This document shows, in pieces, positions 48,405-61,468 of a DNA stretch of 64,000 nt. Origin of the DNA: Macropodus opercularis (Eukaryota > Chordata > Actinopteri > Anabantiformes > Osphronemidae); NCBI GenBank assembly GCA_030770545.1, contig CM061107.1, forward strand, positions 8,148,001-8,212,000. Direction: 5' to 3'. The position numbers and the translations under genes are program-made. How positions within the stretch are numbered: the first letter of the stretch is position 1; each line of letters begins with the position of its first letter. Under the pieces are notes generated by a model that worked only from the letters and a program-made list of their open reading frames with translations, was not told where the DNA came from and did not search any database.

Positions 48405-51400
48405 TGTTATACAGGCACAGCATCCGTTAGTGTCATCACGTGGCTTTAAGGTTTATTGGATCATAAGGGGAAAAAAATAACACAGAGAAGAGACCAAGAT
48501 TTCTGTTTCTTCATTTTTTAAAACTCAGGCAGGACTCCAAACCAGCCAGGCATAAAAAGCACAAGACAATCCCCAAAACATCTGCTGGCTTTATCAGTTC
48601 CTGTATTTATTTATTTTAAGAACCCAGCCTTCACAGGCAGCGGTCTCATGGTATGTTATCCTCTGCACGTGGGTTGAAAAACAGATTCCTGGTGGAGCTA
48701 AACATTTTTTTTACCCCCTCTGTGCTTTTTCCTTTTTGGTCTTCGGCCTTTTTTTCTCCAACGTCACCAAATTGGATCTAACTATTCATTATAGGCTTTA
48801 CAGACAAGCTCTCGGGCTCAAAGCGTGCACTCAGTGACATCTACTCTTAAGTGAATCCTACTCCAGACGGCCTCCTGGTCATAAAGTGTCTGGGTGCAAA
48901 TCTAGATCCTACGGATGCCCTGCTCCTGATGGCAGTAGTTCCTTATATCCGCTGCTACTTGAGTTGTTTGGCTGTCTCCTCCATCTTGGCGGCGTCATCT
49001 CAGGCTTTCTGTGTATGTTCAGAACTAGCGGAGGAAAAGCCCTCAACATGTAAATTGAGTGCACTTGATTTTTCGCTGAGTGACTGTCAGAATCCTTAAA
49101 GCAATTATAGGCTCATGCATGAGAGAATGTGCATGGCCTTGTTCACATGACTGTCACACACTGGAAAACACGGTCTGAAGCAAGGAGGGATTGCGTGTTA
49201 GACTCAAATACCCACCCGTGCATCAGCTTCTGCGTCAAGGCTCTTTTTGTTTTCCTTTGGAGTCCACGGTACAAAAGAAAGCGGCCACCAGCAATTTCCT
49301 TTGTGACTAGGTGAGACAGAGAAAAGGATGAGTTTTACCTGGTTCCTGCCAACTGGGCTATAGGACATGAACACAGTGTCTGAGGGACAAGCGACTGGCA
49401 GCTTAATCTGACTCATGTGGTATTTAAGTGCAGAGGTCCTTTGGCGTAGCAGGAGATGAGACACGAGAAGGGACAGATGGTATTTTACAGTTTTTTAGCG
49501 CTAAGGCCGGAGCCATTTTGGTCAGTGTTGAAGGAAGGGGGAGGTTTGAGTTTTACTGGAGAAGCGCAGGTCCACGTGGTTTTTCTTCTGCCTCTCTGAG
49601 CGGCTGCAGCATCGGACAGCGCAGCGAGAGAGAGGGCTCCTAATTGTTTGCGCTGTTAGGCAGCAACATGGAAACTGTGAATGACGTGTTTGGACTTTGC
49701 GCGGGCCAGCAGCTTGGTGTCGGCCTTGCGAAAGAACTCGGAACAACGCGTCAGCCCCCTTTATTTATATATGCAGATTTCGACTTGGCGAGTGTGTGCT
49801 GAGAATTGGGGAAAACACGAACAACAGAGTATAAACAGAACAGGGCCTGTCTGTGCTCACAGGTTCTGACATCGCGGTGGGGCCGTAAACAGCTGGAGAA
49901 AAGGTTAATCTACTGAGACAGAACACACAGTCCCAGGTTTGTGTTGATCATCAATCCATCAGAACCTATTGGCAAATCTGCTTGCTCCTCTACTAAAATT
50001 ACACCTCGTGATTTTGTTGACATGAAGCAGCAACAAATCCAAAGCAATACAATTCCCAAACTGCAGTGTTTGTCCTTCGTGTCAATGTCAAGTCGCAGAG
50101 CATCGTAATTCATATTTTCTGCAGGTGCTCTTCAGTTTCCATGCACCTCTGGACCTTTCCTCTTGGGGAATTATTGATAAAAATTGGCAGGATGGATGCA
50201 CAAGGTCCTCTATTCTTCCGGGCAATAGCAGCCAGGCTTCTTATTGCTCCACATCTGCCCAACTGCTTTCAGCCAGGGGTGACAGTGATTTAGTGGCTCG
50301 AACCCCACGTTGTGTGAGATAATGTGTGTGTGTTCGGCAGAGTGAGGGAGAGAGATCAGTATGTCCACAGAAACACCCCTGCTTTCACCTTCAGGTGAAC
50401 ATCAATAACACATTTTGTCATCAAGGTATGTTTGTGATGGCGGAGGGTGGGGGCGTGCAACCCCGTAGCCGCGGTGCTCCTGGGAAAAGCCGCAGGGCAG
50501 CATTTCACAACCTGCCATCACTCGCTCCCAAAGCGGCACCTTGCCACCAACCTTCAAAGCTGTTGCTGCCCTTTTTAATCCGAGTTGTCGTTTACTAAAC
50601 AGAGATGCCCTGAGATTCGCTCGCCGCACCACAAGGTTACCGGCGGCAACAGGGACACGTTTTCTGTGATACTGCCGGTTTGTCATTTTCTAAGGTGTGA
50701 CTAGTGGGCGTGGTCTGTCACCTTGAGCTCCGGCAGAGCAGCCGGCTTTTGGTCGCACACATAAACACTGACTGGCAGCTTTCATTTCCACAGCACTCGC
50801 TGAGTGGGCCCCAGAGCGTTTGTAGAGAGAATTAGCCAGAAGCATCAGTCAGAAAACCCTGTGCACTAGCTTGGTTTGACGTTAAATCCCCAAACAAGGG
50901 CTGGGATGCACTGCAAAGCCCACTTGATGAACAAAAGCAGGGCAGAAAGAAAAGATCCAGCCGGTGTCATTGATTCATCGGCTTTTAAAGACAGCAGCTG
51001 ATTGAAGACATTGCAACAATAGAGCCATAATCTCACTATCAATAATTACATTATCCCCCGTGTCTGTCTTGTTATATAGACGCAGATACGCACAGCAGTG
51101 GGAGGGAGATCAGAATCGTGCAGGTTAAAGGGGGATCCTTCCCTCTAAAATATTCATAGCTTCTTCATTTAAATCAATTCGGCTCTGTGGGAGCAGTCAA
51201 GCGTCAACTGTCAGAAATTGAGCTCGGCCTGTTGTAATCACTTCTTTACTTATCTCTACAGATGGCTTGTTCGCAATGGGCTCTGCATGGCTCGGTCACC
51301 GGCAGATCCCACCCCCTCCCCTCTCGCTCTCCACTTCTCCACTTCTCCACCTTTTTCCTGCCCTATCTCCATGTTTCATCCCCACCTTCTCATAATGGAA

Positions 51401-54387
51401 TACACATAAATTCATCGGGGTATTGAACCGGGGACATTCATCACCCCAGAATTCATCTGTGAGGCATTTTCATTCCCAAACTGTCTCCTTTCTCTCTGCC
51501 TCTCTGTTTCCCATCTCCATGGTGGCATTCTCTGCATGGCAAGCCTGAGCTGGGCAGTCAGTGTCACGATTAATCTTTAATGCTTGCCTGCCCTAAATTT
51601 TCCTCATATTTTACAAGATTTCCTGCCCTCCAACCCCCCCTTTTGCCAACATCTGCTAAATATAGAGTGATTACATGCAATGTTGCCTTGTTTCATCAGT
51701 TGCAGAGGACCACTGCCTACCTCTGCGTCTCCTGTGCAGGCAGCAACACACTCTCCCAGGCCACTAGCTCTAGGCTAAAGCACAGGGCTGCTGCACTCAT
51801 CCCCTCGCCTCCTCGGGGGATTTGTGTTAACATCCCATGGATGACAACTGGTTACACCTCAGGTAGCTCACACATACCGGCACACACCACGGTGGCATGC
51901 CCTGCTGTTTAGAGAGCGGGAAGGCCAAGAAAGTAGGGTAGAGGTTAGCCTGCTAAAAATACAAGAGCCTGGCAGTTCTGCTTCTGTCTGGGCAAAAAAT
52001 AGCGCAGTGTTGCTGCCATCTCACTCCGTGTTGTCAACCAAGGAGCACGAAAGAACACTCTGTAGCCCTGGCTCATGTTGGAGTTTTATGCAAGAAAGAC
52101 GCTGAAGCTCTGAGTCACTCACACTTGGCCTTATTTATTTGTGCCAACAAAAAGCCTCCTCAGCTCTACAGCTGTGCTTTTAATTAAACCAGCGATCCAG
52201 CTCCTGAGATAGAAGAGACGTCGGTGTTTCAGATGATCTCATTGGCTTTAGGCTAATAACAGGATTCCTTATTTGTCAGGCTTTCAGGCTACCTGGTGTT
52301 GGTGTCTTTAACAGGCCCCCAGGGTGCAAACAAAGCAAATTTAGAGGAAGACAAGCTTCTATGTTCCTTGATTTACGGGCTTTTGTTCTGAGTAATATTA
52401 GATATACATATCGTGTATCTCATCATATCCTGGCCCAGCCCTAATCAGCTTTGCTCCTTCTGGTCCCACTTGATGACAGAGGAGCTTGTTCTGTCTACGA
52501 GCTATCGTCTCTTTCCCACAGCACCTCGGAGTCATTTCATATTCATTACTTGTCTGGCTAAAGCTTGGCCTCTGACATTTGACTCTTAAAGGCCCACCTG
52601 GGACCTGGAGGAAACAGACTGGGGTGGTTGGAAACGGTCTAGAGCTGGATGGTCGATGCACAAGGCATGCACTGCACCGAGGGAAGCAGTCGCGCTCAGG
52701 GTGCGGGTTCCTTGTTTCCTTTAACCCTGTTTGTGATACTAGCATTGTGTGAACGAAGACATGCCCTTTAGCTGTGCAGCTCCGAACACGGGCAGGTTAA
52801 AAGAGGTGAACGAGAAGAGCCTGTCTGTTATTAATGTCGCCTCTATCTACTGTGCAGCAGAGAGACGTTTAACCTTTGGAATGACCTGTAGGGTCTTATC
52901 TGGGCCATTGTTGGTGAAGTGACGCAGCTGCTTGACAGATAATGATACACAATATTTAAGTGGTTGTGTCAGATGCTGAGAAGCAGTCATTGTTCTGCAA
53001 CAAAATAAAGGCGTCACCTCACACGTCTTTAGTGCTATTTTATGCGAGGTATGCTGGCGTCAGAGACCCTGAGATCAAGCCTTCGGGCTCTTATGTCTGG
53101 ATAGATCTACACTCATCGGCTCCTGTTCCTGCTTGTGGGCTAATAGCGAAACATGCAGCCATGTGGCACTTAGACCAGAGAGAGCACATTCTGTTATTCC
53201 ATGGGAGTTTTGACAGTACAGTGAGGAAAGTGTTTCATCGTCTGCTAAAAGAGGGGACACTATGTCTTGCCTGAAACAGAGAATGAATACTTGTTCACTA
53301 ATTTCAGGGAAAGTGAGGATAACTAAATTATTTAGTTGTGTTACACAGATGTGGAACAAACAAGCACTGACTAATGGAAAAGGTGACAACAGTTTGAACC
53401 AGAGTTGTCAGGTGGCACAGTGTGACTCCCTGCAGTGACTAGTGACCGGCCCTTTGCTTCTAGCGCTGCTATTTTGTGCCGCCTTGCCCTCGCGCCGTAC
53501 GTGGGAAACCTTTGCACAGCTCCGCCGCTGCCGTGGCGGTTCCACAACAGAGCTGGATTATTGTGTCTGGGCTGTCAGCACTTCTCAGCTGAAATAAAAT
53601 GCGAGGAGAGAGCGGGAGAGAGATCTCAGGCACTGAGAGGGAAGGGGGGGGGGGGTGTCCAGGAGAGCTGGCATTTTCAAACAATAATCTCTGGAGCTTT
53701 TCATGGTGTTTAATGTCATTTTTGGCCTCTGAATTTTTGCTCTTTTCTCCTTTGAACAAGTAGCAATGGAGATAGAATGGGGAGGTGAAGGATAAGGAAA
53801 GAAGTGAAAGGAGACCGCAGCCAGAGAGATGGAGAGAAGTAGAGGCTTGGCTGGATGACTGATATTATTAGTGTTCCAGTGCGACTGATGGAGACTTGGC
53901 TGGTATCCAGTGGCTGCCAACAGGCCAGTGTTGGCAAATTGAGTCTGGTACACAATGACCTATATCCCTGTCCTATTTAGCACATTAGTGCATTCGTCTT
54001 TTTCTTTGCAGTCTCCTCATCCTTTCTTCGCTCCTTTCACGTCTTTATTTTTTAGACCTTAACATATTTGGACTTTGTTCGTTTAGTTTGTTGCTTGCCT
54101 GAATTTCAGACATCTCCGCAGTACTGATGTAAAGCGAAGCAGGGCAGATGGATGCTAGCCAGCCCCTTTTACCTAGTACCTCGCGTGCAGCGTGCATGGC
54201 TGCCCAAATTTGCTCCTTCTGGCTACAGGCAGGAGTGGCACCACTAATCTCCCTTCCCTGGTGTGAATTATGGATTGGACGTAATGCAGCGATTAGACAC
54301 ACGCACCTGCTGCAACTGTAACCAGTCAGGTTTACCACGTGCGCTGACAGAGGTCTAGCCTGGATGCACGAGAGTCTTGCCTAAAAA

Positions 54388-54885
54388 GTGTTCACCTGGC
54401 CACCCAGCCTCATCTTCCCCACACTGCTCGCACGTAATCGTCCTTCCAAAGCTGTCTGCGTGCTGAAGCTAGCAGGAGAAGAAATCCCCGCTGCACATAT
54501 GCTTGCTAAAGCCCTTCACGGCTCTAATCCCCAGCACCAGGAAGAGATGCATGGGAATCTTGGTCAGCTGACTTTAAAGAAGCAGGACTGGAAAGAAGAA
54601 CCCAACAAATTTGAAGGCTACCACCACCCCCTCTACTACAGCCTGCTGGGATCCTGCCTCAGCTCGACATGCCTAAACCCCACCTGCTCCCTCTGCTCTG
54701 CTGGAAGCATCACTGCTGGCTTTCCCTGAGCTGGCCTACTTGGGGCTGTTTGATCTCAATGTGGACTTGTCCACTGCCTGGCAGGCAGAGAGCGCCTTGA
54801 TGCTGGGTGCTGGGGGGGTGGAGCAGGCGTCAGTGGAGAGGCTTAATAACGGCATTAACATCCGTGGCTACACCTACGCACTGTA
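54388..54885 (+). other. ORF-like island, unrecognised
   Basis: A + strand frame (54388-54729) reads a mixed, non-repetitive peptide with LTLKKQDWKEEPNKFEGYHH. It stops, and a second frame then continues open to 54885, reading PELAYLGLFDLNVDLSTAWQ and ending GINIRGYTYAL. A pyrimidine-rich acceptor-like sequence ends at about 54054. Composition looks more protein-like than the surrounding intron, and the frame switch could mean a decayed gene copy or an exon pair. I do not recognise a family, and chance remains likely. Confidence 0.2.
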
Positions 54886-55970
54886 AGAGGAAGGATGACA
54901 GTCTTCTCTCACCTGTAATCACTCTCCTCTCACTCAGTCAGTATTAATCAAAATGCTTTAGAACAATAGAAAACTTTTTTTGTATTTGAATCTATGCATT
55001 TCTCCTTCGCTCACACTTCTTCCTTGCTCCTGGTTTCATCTGTGCCTCCGTTTTCTCATTATCCTCATGTCAGTACACTTCCTGTAACGCTCCATGTTTT
55101 TTTATTTTCTCATACATTTTTGATCCAGTTGTTCTTCCACTTTCTTACGTCTGGCTCTTTACTTATTTATTACACACTGACATGACTATTGTTGTACCAG
55201 CCATCGTCCCTCTCATCTCACTAGCTCACGTATTAAAGGCACCTTTGAATGCAAAATACAGCACGGCGCTCTTTCTCCACCTGTGTGTGTGTGACACTAT
55301 TCATGACAGTTCCCTCTATGCTCTGAATTATACATTTGAAAATGCTAAATAATTGATGAGCCACACTTTGCTTAATGGACAGAGTTAACTGGGAGAGGCG
55401 TGCGCTCCTACTTGCAGGGGAACTGGGTCACAATAAACAGCACCCAGTCACCCTGAGGGTCACAATGGGGCCCATGTCCCAAAGCAGATAGACGGATCAG
55501 TGTGCAGAGGCCAGCCGGGTTAACTGGACCCCAGAGGGACAGGCGACAGGAGGGACAAGTGGTTGCATTAACACCAGACTCACCTGGGGGCTCAGCTCAG
55601 GTTACCTACCGCTCACTGTTTTAGGCAGGTGTGTGTGCTGATGTGTGCATATAGGCCGTAAGCAGGGTCCACACACAGTACATTGCAATAACGCTCTTGA
55701 CTACTTCTGACTGACCATGAGCTTAAAAGTCCAAAGTGTAGTGTCCACATCATCAACTCAAAATATTGTCACTGATATAAAAATGACGATACGTAGGAGA
55801 TCACCACAGGGAAAAATCAACACGGCCTCACTAAAACCAGTCCACTAACTGGTGGACAGCCATATCACAGGAAATGATGTGTGTCTGTGTCATGATCAAA
55901 TGGCTCCCTCCAGGCTACATTGAAAGGTCAGAGATCCACGCAGGAAATTAGTGTCTGTGGAGGCTCAGAC

Positions 55971-55971
<1 letters not shown>

Positions 55972-56002
<31 letters not shown>
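55972..56002. repeat. (AC)n microsatellite
   Basis: About 15 AC units. Confidence 0.95.
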
Positions 56003-56005
<3 letters not shown>

Positions 56006-59000
56006 GTGGAAGAGCGCAGGCCAAACCCGAGGAAGCTAAACATGTCCTTCATTAAATTCAGCTAACATCCCACTGAGCTCCCTTGATGACTGCCTGCTCT
56101 CATCAGCCATTATTCCTAAGCATCAAACTAACTTTACCTCCCAAAGCACCTCACATGTTTCTCTTTCTTTATCTTTCCTTTTTTTTTTTTTTATTTGTGT
56201 TGACACTAAAGACAAATGAGTCTGCCTTTCCCTGCCCACATGCTCTCCCCTTGCACTGCCCAAATCTCCTACTAAGGAGCCCCCTGACACAGCACATCAG
56301 ACAGCTGAATCAAATGTGTGTCATCAGTCATCATTAGTGGATATGAGCAGAGGCTGCCCATGCACGGATGAAGCTGAGGTGTGTCAGTGCTACCGGTGTG
56401 ATCTTTCCAGTCAGGATGTAGAGTAGCATAGAAACGATAGTCGGTCCGTCTTCTCATTCTCATTACTGCACTGGTATAAAACATACTAATAAAAAAGAAA
56501 CTAACTTCAGATATGTTTAAAAGACAAAAGTCTTCATATCCTGCAGTGATTTTTCATCTAAAGAGTTGATCTCACCTACATTAGCCTCTCTCCTTAAAGC
56601 TGGAGACAGAATGGAAAACCCTTCTCTTAATCTGTAGATTTATGGTTGTGTCTCATCAGCTCAGATTGATGAGTTTCTTCTGTTTCTGACTATTCTAAAT
56701 ATGTTAACTATCTCTTAGGAGCCTTTAGCATTTGAACCCCTGTGCTGACCTAGAAGCCCACTCAAGTCCTGGCACCACTGAGCTCTTTAACAAATAGTGA
56801 CAGCATAATAGCACACGTCTTGTCCACACTGCTGCAAATACCTACACTTACGTTTCCAATAATACGTTGTGAACCTAAACCCTGGCATTGGTTCTTTGAA
56901 GTCATTTATGTAGGCAGTCGTTGTCATTAGGGGTTTTATGTACAGTGGAGGAATGCATGTCAGCCTGTTGAGGCTTGAAGACAGAGGTAAATTACTGTTA
57001 CCTCTAACAAGTAACAATCCTTTAATGGTCTTCTAGCTTTTTGAGAAAGCAGCCTGGTCACACGTAGGCTGCAGCCGTGACCCCTGCCCCATGGTCATGG
57101 GCCTGCTCTGAAGCGGAGGAGATCAAACCCTCGTAATCTGTCCCCCTGTGACTGACAATTGTGTTTTCCACAGAGGAGCGAAGGAGGAGGAAGAACACGA
57201 GTCAAGAGAGCTAGTTTAACATGACAAAGCCATGTCCCTGGTGATCCTCACTTCTCCTCCCCAGATCCTCATGAGCCTCTTCACTTTCTCGCTTCTCTCT
57301 TGATCCCTTGTTCCCCTCATCTTCTCTCCACCTCCTCCCGGCCTCTTCAGCTCCACTTTACCCCACTAATGCAAATATCCCTTTGCTCCGTCCATATGCA
57401 TGACCTGCCTCCTCCACTTTTGAATATGCGCTTAAGAGCGGGGGTGGGGGCTTTGAAAGCTGCCAGTCACTTTGGATTAGTGATTATCAATGGGCAGATA
57501 ACCTCTGTGTTAGTGTGAGGGGAGAGCAAACACTCGAGCACAAGCATTTATGAAGCTCCTCCTGCAAACACTGAGCCATGTGTGTGGCACGCGGCCCAGT
57601 AAATATGAATTAGGGTTAATGTGGATGGATGTACTTTCCCAGTTTTACGTGTGATGTGATCTAATTAAAGCATTTGTCTCAAATCTTTGTTTACAATGAC
57701 TGAAGCCATTTAAGTATGTTTTAGGGCACATCTCGCTTCGTGATTCCTTTCACCACATGAATATTCTCAGGCCTTCTGATTGAAGCTTATTTGGTTAATG
57801 CACTTTTAAGAAAGTGATTCTGGAAATGAGCATCAGCCAGATGACTAACATCTGAACCTCGTAGGCCTTTTGTGAGACCACACAGTGAGTTCCTGAGTCG
57901 GGTTTAGGATTGCCGTGGCACCCTGGTCGCTCCTCGTATGCATGGGTGCAGTTTGTTGTCACAGGAGCAAAACACACACGCTCTCATCTACTCACACACG
58001 GTTCTATAATTAACCAATGCAGACGCTCTGTAAAAGAGAGGCTTAATGTTTCGTGAAGACGTTTTCACAGTCAGAGCAGTAATATCAAAGACCCGACTCC
58101 AAAAGGCTGCGGTGTGTTTCCACGTTGTAATCCAGAGACGACCTATATATTGAATGCTGTCTTCAAAGGCATCGCAGCTGTGAGTTGTTCCAATAACGTT
58201 GCATGACTTCACTTCAAGAGTTGACAAAGGGAGGTTACACTGTGGTTGCACCTTCTCCCTTTCTGACTCTCATCACTTTGTCTGCAGAGCGTTTCTTTTC
58301 TCAGCTCAGACGCGTTCTGTCCTCCTCTCACTGATGCAGGCCCTGTTTTTCATGCAGCCTGTCTCTTCTGTCTCTCTGTGTCTCTTAGCGTGGGTCAGTC
58401 GCGTCACTCTGATAGTGTGCAGCTGCTGTACGTGCGTAATCAGTTTGCAAACATAAATTCATAGTCAATGGCAGCTCCGCCGTGGGCAAACACTGTCTGT
58501 ATTTGGATTAGCGACCAAAAAGGCTTCCATTGGATTTAACAACGTTATATGAACAGCCATGACCTGTCGGACCATCTAATGAGACTACGTGTCATCTTCG
58601 TGTTCAGAATCCATAGACTGCGGAAGCACATCGCTGTCCCCGTCCACTCTCTGGCATCCTCTGGCCCACACAAGCTTCCTTTTGCCCCCTTGTGCCCACT
58701 ACCATGTCCCACATCATCAACTCATGCCAAATATCTCCAGTCACCCCAGGGCAAGTGCCAGCTCACTAAACCGTCAGTCAGCAGGCACAGACAGCTGCTG
58801 GATAGTGTTACACTGGGTTCCTCGGGTTTGCCGGGGAATCTTGTTGCGTGGGAACTTGTGGTCTCAGATGCTGATTTTTTTTTTGAGTCTTTTTGATTGT
58901 TTTGTTTGGATGCAATAAGTATAACAACAGATTGTATACCCAGACATTTACATCATGTAGTTTTGCTTTAAATGTACTTTATATTTGCTTGAATGTTTGT

Positions 59001-60693
59001 ATTGAGCCCTATAAGCAGCTAGTGCAGAGCAGCTACTCTGGGTAGCAAAGTTATTGCTCCAAGCATAGCCCCCCTAGGCCTCACCTTCACCATCTGCTCT
59101 ATCCCTGGCCGTCCCTCCTTCCTCCCTCCCCCGTGCTCTACTTTATCCACACATGTTATGAGTTCTGTCTCCATTTGCCGGGGCAGTAGTGATAGGGAAA
59201 CCTGGTGTTTTGTTATTTCAGCGGCCTGGCAGCGTGGAGAGGGAAGTTATCTCGGGCCCCTGGAGAAGGGCTTGGGAACACAGTGGGGGCTGCTGGGCTG
59301 ATAAAAACCAGGCCCGGCATAGACAAGAACATGTTGATGTTCACACGCACATACAGTACGTATCACATGACACGCACTCACATATACAAACAGCAAGATG
59401 CACACATCTGCACGAGCATGCGCATTTTTGTTGGTTGTGTGTTTAGAAGCAAAAGTCATATCTTCACATATAAACATCTATTCCTTCACACCACCTCACC
59501 TACATGTCATAAATTACTCCTGCTAATCACAGCCTGGTGATTTCCTCACTTCTGGCCCAAGACAAACACCATCGTTTCCTGGTGTTGAGGAGGGGTCCTC
59601 ACAACAGGCAGAAAAAAGAGCCTTTACTCCTCCTCGCTTTGCCCTCAGGCTTCTGCTCGGCTGCTTATCTATCGCTCAAGCGTGCGTGTGTGCGTGTGTG
59701 TGTGCTTTTCTTGCCGTGACACACCAGATGAGGGCGTTATTTGGCTCCAATGTGAAACTCAATCCATCAAGATTTGGTCTTGAAATCAGTGTAGCCTTCA
59801 AACATACCGTGTCGTCCTTGTAAGAATTCAAGCTGTCACATCCATTTCTGCCCTCTCTGCAGAATTTGAATATCTGCAATGCTTGCAAAATAGCACCCTG
59901 TCATTTCTCTGAAATATAGACCACAAGATACTCTTAAGTGGAAGTGATGTTTCAGTCACAGCAGAAAATGATATTGCAATCAGATCAAGTCTGAGTTTGA
60001 TCCCTGCCCTTTATTCCTTTAAATTAAGATGTATGAATGAATATTTAATACAGATACAGTGAAATTATTCTGTTACTCCATGTTACAGCTTGATTGTACT
60101 GATTGATGTGGTGTAACGCAGCCAAGCGCAGGGATCTTCAGTAATCCTCCCAACGTTCTCTCAGTGAAACACAGACAAACAAAGATCTGCAGAGGGAAGA
60201 CAAGCTGCACGTTGGTCTGTCCGTGGGGCATTTCTAAACTTGTGTTCTAAATTGTGAGGCCATGTGTTTGTGTTGATTACAGAAAAGAAATTGTCATGGA
60301 AACAGAATTAATATTTCAGAAAACGGTTGATTTCTTAAATTTACCGATCGTTTACTTGCATTGCTGACGGTTAGTGTGGGAGGCGTGAGGCTCGCTGATT
60401 GCTCTCCTGCCCCTGTTAACCTCCACTGGCTCTCCTTCCTCTGTCTGCCACCAGATTTGTCATGCTCTCGTATTCAATAGCTGCTCACACGCCCTTCCCC
60501 GTATTCAGATGGAGCGGCGTGCGTGGCTTAGCTGTCAGTAATCAATGTGTTGGCAGCAAACGGAGCTCCATCCATTTTCAGTGGAGAGCTGTTATGACGC
60601 TTTGTTAGAGAATGGCAGGATTTCCCTGTAAGCAAGGAAATAGGCCCATTTCCCCCTTTAGTAACTGAAGAATGCTGACAAAGCATTCCTGCC

Positions 60694-60712
60694 TGTGTGT
60701 GTGTGTGTGTGT
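60694..60712. repeat. (TG)n microsatellite
   Basis: About nine TG units. Confidence 0.9.
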
Positions 60713-61438
60713 CGTTTTCCATGCTGCTCACCCACATTCCTGACGTGGAAACAAGAAATAAAACTCAAATATTTAGCAGCACTGTGCATGAACGATGCCG
60801 CTCTCTGCACAGAAAAGCTCATAGGTTACTGCCAGTCGTTTTCGTGGTCGTGCACGACACGCTGGCCTACAACTCCCAGGGTGCAAGGCAGACTTGTTCC
60901 GTGGGGCTGTTCCGCTCGCTGGCCATCCCGCGCCTTCATTATAAGCAGACTTCAGAGCGAGCGTTAATGCAGCAGCCTGTGGCCTGGTGGTCTGGCTGGT
61001 GTCTCTTCCCCTGCACACCCACTGCACGCAAAGACAAACGGACCTCTATGTTCATCCATGTATCTCACACATGTTCAGCATGTGTGTATGTGTGCAAATA
61101 ATCTAATAGAGGTCAGGGGTACAAAAAAAGCCTGTGATTGAGTAGGATCCTGTGTGGAAGACGCTGTCAAAGTCTCCTCCATCCCCTTATGCCTTCATTT
61201 TGTCCAGTTCTCCTTACCGCAAGCCAGCCAGCCTGCTAATGTCGTTAGCTTCCCCTAATGACGGTGAAATCTCATTAATATGCTTCACAGCTGGGCCCCA
61301 GTAACCAGTGGAGATGAAGGTAATCGAATCTCGGAGGACTAACCTAGAGCTGAACCTCAAGAACTGCTTAGCGGCGCTGGGCCGAGACAGCCCAGAGTCT
61401 GGAGGCTCGGTAATAGCCGGTGGGCTCGCTGCGTGTGC

Positions 61439-61468
61439 GAGTGTGTGTGTGTGTGTGTGTGTGTGTGT
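61439..61468. repeat. (GT)n microsatellite
   Basis: About 14 GT units. Confidence 0.93.
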
